Assembly: GCF_014648055.1 (NCBI RefSeq)
Contig: NZ_BMQJ01000037.1
Coordinates: 1-34,802, forward strand
DNA length: 34,802 bases
Origin: Streptosporangium pseudovulgare
GTDB lineage: Bacteria > Actinomycetota > Actinomycetes > Streptosporangiales > Streptosporangiaceae
Direction of reading: 5' to 3'
A model generated the notes under the pieces. That model saw only the letters and a program-made list of their open reading frames with translations, searched no databases and was not told the origin of the DNA. Position numbers and translations under genes: made by a program. Shown piece after piece: positions 29,491 through 34,802 of the stretch (position 1 is its first letter; the number at the start of each line of letters is the position of its first letter).

Positions 29491-31878
29491 TCAGCCCCGG
29501 CGCAGCAGCGGCGCCGCGGCGGCCAGGGCCGCCATCACCGCGCATCCGGCGGCCACCGCGCCGACCTCGGGCCACGGCACGCTGACCGCGACCGGCCCGG
29601 CGATCTGCACCAGCGAGCCCCACAGCCCCGCCAGGCCGACCGCGGCGACGGCGGCGGCCAGCACCACGCCGACGGCCACCACCAGCAGCGACTCGCCCAT
29701 GGCGTACCGCAGCACCTGGCCGCGGGTCGCGCCCAGCAGCCGCAGCGCCGCCCGCTCCGCCGTCCGGTCCGATGCCGCCATCAGCAGGGTGTTGACCAGC
29801 GCGATCGCGGTGTAGGCGAGGATGATCCCGAGCACCACCAGCAGCCCGAGGCGGCTGGCCGAGCCGTGCCGGTCGCCCGTCGAGCGGGCCCAGGCGTCCC
29901 TGGTGAGCACCCGGACGTCGTGCCCGGCCGCGGCGTGCCGCAGCGCGGCCCCGGCCGCGTCCGGAGAGGTGCCCGGCCGCAGCCGCACGTACGCGGTGGT
30001 CACCGGCGCGGAGAAGGCGTGCGCCGGGGTGACGTAGGAGTCGGCCGGGGACCCGGCGCCGAGCAGCGCGACCACCTTGAGCGACACCTGGCTGCCGTCG
30101 GCCCGCCACAGCTTCGCGGTGTCGCCCAGCGCCAGCTCCCAGGTCTCGGAGACCGCGATGGTCCGGTCGTTCAGCGCCGTCAGCGACCCCGCGGTCACCG
30201 GCGGGTCCAGCACGTTCACCAGTCCCGCCGGGTCCATCGCCTCGGCGGGCCGCCTGATCAGCGCGGTCGCGCCCTCAAGGGTGTAGACGCCGGTCGGCGC
30301 CGCGGCGACGACCTCCACGCCGGGCACGTCCCGCAGACGGCCGAGGAGCCGGTCGTCCAGGCCCGCCGCCCCCTCGGGCAGCACCAGGTAGTCGGCCCTG
30401 ACCGGCGCCGCCCGCATCGCCGCCTTGGCCGCGTCGTTCATCGCGGCCGCGCCGAGCAGCGCGGTGGCCAGCCCGACCGCGACCAGCACGGGCGCCGCGG
30501 TCGCCGCGGTCCGCCGGGCGGAGGCGGTGGCCGACGCCGTCACCACGGTGGCGCCCGCGCCGCGGAGCCGGCCCAGCGGCGCGGCGACCAGCCGGGTGAC
30601 GGGCCGCACGACGGCCGGGGCGAGCAGCCCGGCGGCCGTCACCAGCAGCATCACGACCGGCATGAAGGACTTGTCGTTCGCGGCGCTCAGCGGGTCGCGC
30701 ACCGCGGTCACCACCATGGAGGCCAGGGCGGCGCCGAGCAGCCCCACCCCGAAGATCCGGCGCCCCCAGGTCATCACGCCGGGCTCGACCACCGCCTCGC
30801 GCATGGCCTCCGCCGGGTGGACGCGCCCGGCCCGCGCCGCCGCGACGGCCACCCCGGCCAGCGCGACCACCGCGCCGACGCAGAAGGCGGTGACGGACGG
30901 CCAGGTGTACGTGCGGGGCACCAGCCACGACGGCGCCATCCCGAGAGCCACCAGCCGGTCCAGGATGGGCCCGGCGAGCACCGGACCGGCCGGCGCGCCC
31001 AGCGCGGAGGCGGCGACGGCGACGAGCAACGCCTCGCCGTACACCATGAGGCGAACCTGACGGCGGGTCGCGCCGAGGGTCCGCAGCAGCGCGAACTCCC
31101 GGCGCCGCTGCGCGACCGCGAACGCGAACGTCGAGGACACCACGAAGACCGCGATGAACACGGCGAACCCGGCGGCGATGCCGACGATCGTGACGGCGTT
31201 GTCGCGCGCCCGCGCGTCGTCCTCCCGGCTCGGGTCCGCCAGCGCCCGGTCCTGCCCGGTGAGGAGCCGCGTCCCTGGCGGGAGCGCGCCGCCCGGCGCG
31301 TTCCACAGGGCGAGCGCGTCGACGCGCGGCGACAGGGCGGCGGCCCGCCGGTCGGTGAAGAACACGGTGGGCGGGCCGTCCGTCACCCCCACCACGGTGT
31401 ACGACCCGGCCCCCGCCCGGGTGAGCACGGTCGCCGTGTCGCCCACGCGCGCCCCGGTGCTCACCGCGATCTCCCGCTGGCTGCGCGGCGCCCGCCCCTC
31501 GAGAAGCCGCTGCGGCGCCGTACGGCGCGCCGCCCAGGGCCGGCCCGTCACGTCCGGCCCGCCCGCGAGCCGGGCCGGGAAGGCCCGGTCCACGACGGCG
31601 CCGGGGAAACGGGCCACCAGCTCCGCATCGAGGCCGGCCTTCTCCACCAGGGGCAGGCTCTGCTCGCCCCGCCAGGTGCGCACGTGCACCCGCCCGTCCG
31701 GCACGATCACGAACGGCGCGGCGGCGTAGCGCTGCGGGCCGCGGTCGGGGGAGTCCACGGTGACGGCCAGCAACTGCCCCATCGCGGCGATCAGCGCCGT
31801 GCCGAGGGCGAGGGCGAGGAAGGTGCCGAGGAAGGAGACCAGCCGGGTGCGCAGGGTGCTCCACGCGACGCTCAGCAC
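29491..31878 (-). CDS. ABC transporter permease with two FtsX domains
   Basis: 795 aa from GTG 31878, overlapping the ATPase stop by 7 bases. An N-terminal membrane helix (LVSFLGTFLALALGTALIAAMG), an extracytoplasmic domain (residues about 40-225), the first FtsX block (FAVFIAVFVVSSTFAFAVAQRRREFALLRTLGATRRQVR, about 235-360), a middle region with further helices, a second extracytoplasmic domain, and a C-terminal FtsX block (AALRLLGATRGQVLRYAMGESLLVV, about 710-790). This is the duplicated MacB/LolC-like architecture with about 10 helices. With the ATPase it probably works as a mechanotransmission exporter or lipid/peptide mover. The adjoining operator suggests repressor control. Confidence 0.93.
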   Translation of the reverse strand: MLSVAWSTLRTRLVSFLGTFLALALGTALIAAMGQLLAVTVDSPDRGPQRYAAAPFVIVPDGRVHVRTWRGEQSLPLVEKAGLDAELVARFPGAVVDRAFPARLAGGPDVTGRPWAARRTAPQRLLEGRAPRSQREIAVSTGARVGDTATVLTRAGAGSYTVVGVTDGPPTVFFTDRRAAALSPRVDALALWNAPGGALPPGTRLLTGQDRALADPSREDDARARDNAVTIVGIAAGFAVFIAVFVVSSTFAFAVAQRRREFALLRTLGATRRQVRLMVYGEALLVAVAASALGAPAGPVLAGPILDRLVALGMAPSWLVPRTYTWPSVTAFCVGAVVALAGVAVAAARAGRVHPAEAMREAVVEPGVMTWGRRIFGVGLLGAALASMVVTAVRDPLSAANDKSFMPVVMLLVTAAGLLAPAVVRPVTRLVAAPLGRLRGAGATVVTASATASARRTAATAAPVLVAVGLATALLGAAAMNDAAKAAMRAAPVRADYLVLPEGAAGLDDRLLGRLRDVPGVEVVAAAPTGVYTLEGATALIRRPAEAMDPAGLVNVLDPPVTAGSLTALNDRTIAVSETWELALGDTAKLWRADGSQVSLKVVALLGAGSPADSYVTPAHAFSAPVTTAYVRLRPGTSPDAAGAALRHAAAGHDVRVLTRDAWARSTGDRHGSASRLGLLVVLGIILAYTAIALVNTLLMAASDRTAERAALRLLGATRGQVLRYAMGESLLVVAVGVVLAAAVAAVGLAGLWGSLVQIAGPVAVSVPWPEVGAVAAGCAVMAALAAAAPLLRRG

Positions 31879-32612
31879 GCCTCCTCCAGCAGCAGCATCC
31901 GGGCGGAGACGTCCTCGGCCGTCGGGTCGAGCAGCTCACCGCGGATCCGGCCGTCGGCCAGGAACAGCACCCGGTCGGCGTACGCGGCCGCCGCCGGGTC
32001 GTGGGTGACCATCACGATCGTCTGCGCGTGCCGGTCCACCAGCGAACGCAGCAGCCGCAGCACGTCCCGGCTGGTGTTGGTGTCCAGCGCGCCGGTCGGC
32101 TCGTCGCCGAAGAGGACGGCGGGCCGGGCGGCCAGCGCCCTGGCGATGGCCACGCGCTGCTGCTGGCCTCCCGACAGCTCGGCGGGACGGTGCCCGGCCC
32201 GGTCGCCCAGGCCGACGGCCTCCAGGCTCTGCCGTACCAGCTCGCGGTCAACCCGGCGGCCCGCCAGCTTCAGCGGCAGCGCGACGTTCTGCTCCGCGGT
32301 GAGCGAGGGCAGCAGGTTGAACGCCTGGAACACGAAGCCGATGCGGTCGCGGCGCAGCAGCGTCAGCTTCCGCTCCGGCAGCCGGGTCAGGTCCCTGCCG
32401 TCCAGCATGACCTGGCCCGACGTCGGCTTTTCCAGCCCGGCAGCGCACTGGAGCAGCGTCGACTTGCCCGAGCCGGACGGCCCCATCACGGCGGTGAACG
32501 TGCCCTGCGCGAAGGAGACGGACACGTCGTCCAGGGCGACGACGCCGTGCGCGTGGCGTTTGGTGACCCCCGTCAGCTCGACCGCCGAGCCCAGGGCTTC
32601 CATGAGTTTCAC
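31872..32612 (-). CDS. ABC transporter ATPase (MacB/LolD type)
   Basis: 246 aa if GTG 32612 is used; ATG 32603 (243 aa) is the alternative. TAGCGT lies 7 nt before the GTG and no Shine-Dalgarno precedes either, which favours a leaderless GTG. Walker A GPSGSGKSTLL, Q-loop FVFQAFNLLPSLTA, signature LSGGQQQRVAIARAL, Walker B AVLFGDEPTGALDT, H-loop VMVTHDP. The FQxFNLLPxLTAxxNV and GDEPTGALD blocks place it with MacB/LolD ATPases that pair with FtsX permeases, here the gene it overlaps. First gene of the operon behind the 32648-32676 inverted repeat. Confidence 0.94.
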   Translation of the reverse strand: MKLMEALGSAVELTGVTKRHAHGVVALDDVSVSFAQGTFTAVMGPSGSGKSTLLQCAAGLEKPTSGQVMLDGRDLTRLPERKLTLLRRDRIGFVFQAFNLLPSLTAEQNVALPLKLAGRRVDRELVRQSLEAVGLGDRAGHRPAELSGGQQQRVAIARALAARPAVLFGDEPTGALDTNTSRDVLRLLRSLVDRHAQTIVMVTHDPAAAAYADRVLFLADGRIRGELLDPTAEDVSARMLLLEEAC

Positions 32613-32647
32613 GACTGGAACGCTACGGAGGCCGCCTCCCGCCCGGT

Positions 32648-32676
32648 ATCGGACAGATGACTGGAACCTGTCGGAT
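32648..32676. promoter_or_regulatory. candidate operator of the MacB/FtsX-type operon
   Basis: ATCGGACAG (32648-32656) and CTGTCGGAT (32668-32676), a 9-bp inverted repeat with one mismatch and an 11-nt spacer, 36 nt upstream of GTG 32612. The spacing fits a TetR-type dimer site. The regulator is not adjacent. Confidence 0.55.
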
Positions 32677-32864
32677 GGGAACGGCCGCGGATCGGGCGTC
32701 CGGGACCCGGCCGGGCCGGTGCGGTAGGGACAGACCGCTGCGGTCCGGGCGGGTCGGTGCGCCGGGAGGCCCCGAAACGCCCAGGAATACCCGGAACGCC
32801 CCGAACCAGTCAGGGACATCCCGGCGGGGTGCATGGCGGCTCCCGGAGCGGGGAGTCTCATCCC

Positions 32865-34025
<1,161 letters not shown>

Positions 34026-34034
34026 CCCGCCCGG

Positions 34035-34057
34035 CGGGCCGTACGGCGTGCGGCCCG
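34035..34057 (+). terminator. hairpin after the saccharopine dehydrogenase-like gene
   Basis: CGGGCCG (34035-34041) pairs with CGGCCCG (34051-34057) around 9 nt, 10 nt past the stop. Confidence 0.55.
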
Positions 34058-34138
34058 GCGCGCGGGCCACGGCCGGGGGACGAGTGAGGCGGTCTGCCCG
34101 GGTTCCCCGGGCGCTCTCCTGCATGTGATGATCAACGC

Positions 34139-34771
34139 ATGCCCGTCAACCAGCATCTGCTCGCGCTGTTCACCGTCACCACGATCATCGCCATGATCAC
34201 CCCTGGGCCGGACATGCTGTTCGTCCTGGGCTGCGGGATGCGGGGCGGCCCCCGCGCCGGCCTGCTCGCCACGGCCGGGGTGGCGACGAGCGAGGCCGTC
34301 CACGTCGCCGTGGCGGCGGCCGGGCTGGCCGCGCTCTTCGCGGCGGTGCCGGTCGCCTTCACGGTGGTGCGGATCGCCGGTGCCGCCTACCTGATCTATC
34401 TCGGCGTGCAGGCCATCCGGCGCCGCGGCGACGACCAGGGCGGCCTGCCGGTCCTCGGAGGCGGCATGTCCGGCCGGCGCGCCTACCTCAACGGGCTGCT
34501 GACCAATCTGCTCAACCCCAAGATGGTCACCTTCACGATCGCCTTCCTGCCCCAGTTCATCGACCCCGGGCTGGGCCACGTCTGGGTGCAGTTCGCGATC
34601 CTCGGCGCCATCATGATCGCGCTGGAGTTCGTCGTGGACGGTGCCGTAGGCGTGCTCGCCGGGCGGATCGGGGGATGGCTGCGCCGCCGCCACGCCGCCC
34701 GCCGCCGGATCGACATCGCGACCGGCGGAATCTTCATCGGCCTGGGAGTTCGCCTGGCCGTCGAACGGTGA
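34139..34771 (+). CDS. LysE family amino-acid exporter
   Basis: 210 aa from ATG 34139. Six membrane segments in the LysE/RhtB pattern: TIIAMITPGPDMLFVLGCGMRGGPRAG, with the conserved TPGPD block, then VAAAGLAALFA, GAAYLIYLGVQAIRR, and after the loop NGLLTNLLNPKMVTFTIAFLPQFI, with the conserved NPK. It would export amino acids or related metabolites (threonine, homoserine lactone, lysine) across the cytoplasmic membrane. No Shine-Dalgarno precedes the start; GATGAT lies 6 nt upstream. Monocistronic; the window ends 31 nt later. Confidence 0.94.
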   Translation: MPVNQHLLALFTVTTIIAMITPGPDMLFVLGCGMRGGPRAGLLATAGVATSEAVHVAVAAAGLAALFAAVPVAFTVVRIAGAAYLIYLGVQAIRRRGDDQGGLPVLGGGMSGRRAYLNGLLTNLLNPKMVTFTIAFLPQFIDPGLGHVWVQFAILGAIMIALEFVVDGAVGVLAGRIGGWLRRRHAARRRIDIATGGIFIGLGVRLAVER

Positions 34772-34802
34772 GATCCGTCCGGGGCCCGCTCCCGGGGGGG
34801 GG

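Noticed and set aside
26582..30109. 1175-aa open frame on the minus strand
   Set aside because: Antisense shadow of the LAL regulator, overlapping the FtsX gene out of frame; Gly/Arg/Gln-rich and without domains.
34794..34802. G-run at the right edge as a biological signal
   Set aside because: Nine G residues at the very end of the window are more likely a sequencing or assembly edge effect than a feature.

Overview
The window reads as chromosome of a high-GC actinomycete. The sequence is strongly GC-rich with G/C third positions, GTG starts are common, many neighbouring genes overlap by 4 bases, and several families are typical of filamentous actinobacteria (trypco2, DUF4180, DUF5302, HGxxPAAW, Clp-N plus small HTH, LAL-type LuxR regulators). 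A member of the Streptosporangiales is my best guess, by inference only. I see no rRNA, tRNA, CRISPR array, prophage or replication origin.

Left part (1-6600): the 5' end of a trypco2 gene runs off the left edge, followed by a secreted beta-propeller/Ig-like protein. A scarred region follows. It holds a chimeric ORF (helix-turn-helix N-terminus joined to the C-terminal tail of a DDE transposase), a MarR / MFS exporter / DUF1330 operon, a second transposase fragment in the opposite orientation, and a headless gene fragment.

Middle part (6600-19000): an HxlR regulator; a TIGR00725 (LOG-like) protein converging on a shikimate-kinase-like P-loop kinase; a coupled operon of HTH protein, alpha/beta hydrolase and DUF4180; a DUF5302 gene; a Gfo/Idh/MocA oxidoreductase; an OhrR-like MarR regulator flanked by two tiny membrane proteins; a DctA/GltP-type symporter; and a LacI regulator divergent from an NMT1/THI5-type ABC importer (permease, lipoprotein, ATPase) with three AGCGCT-centred operator sites between them.

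Right part (19000-34802): a two-gene operon (75-aa HTH plus Clp-N protein) whose promoter is covered by two identical 16-bp palindromes; a NarL-type two-component system divergent from a two-gene ABC exporter; a secreted serine hydrolase with a Pro/Ala-rich insertion; a KhtT/KhtU-type K+(cation)/H+ antiporter; a 970-aa LAL regulator; a MacB/FtsX-type ABC transporter behind an inverted-repeat operator; a trans-acting enoyl reductase/saccharopine dehydrogenase-like protein; and a LysE exporter.

The most promising undescribed unit is the HTH/Clp-N operon at 19003-19830: the operators sit exactly on the -35 and -10 elements, and the message is predicted to be leaderless. At least four other starts share the arrangement TANNNT, 6-7 nt, start codon, without a Shine-Dalgarno. 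The other notable story is IS debris around the MarR-MFS cassette, where two remnants of one transposase type sit in opposite orientations and share a 28-nt near-identical stretch.
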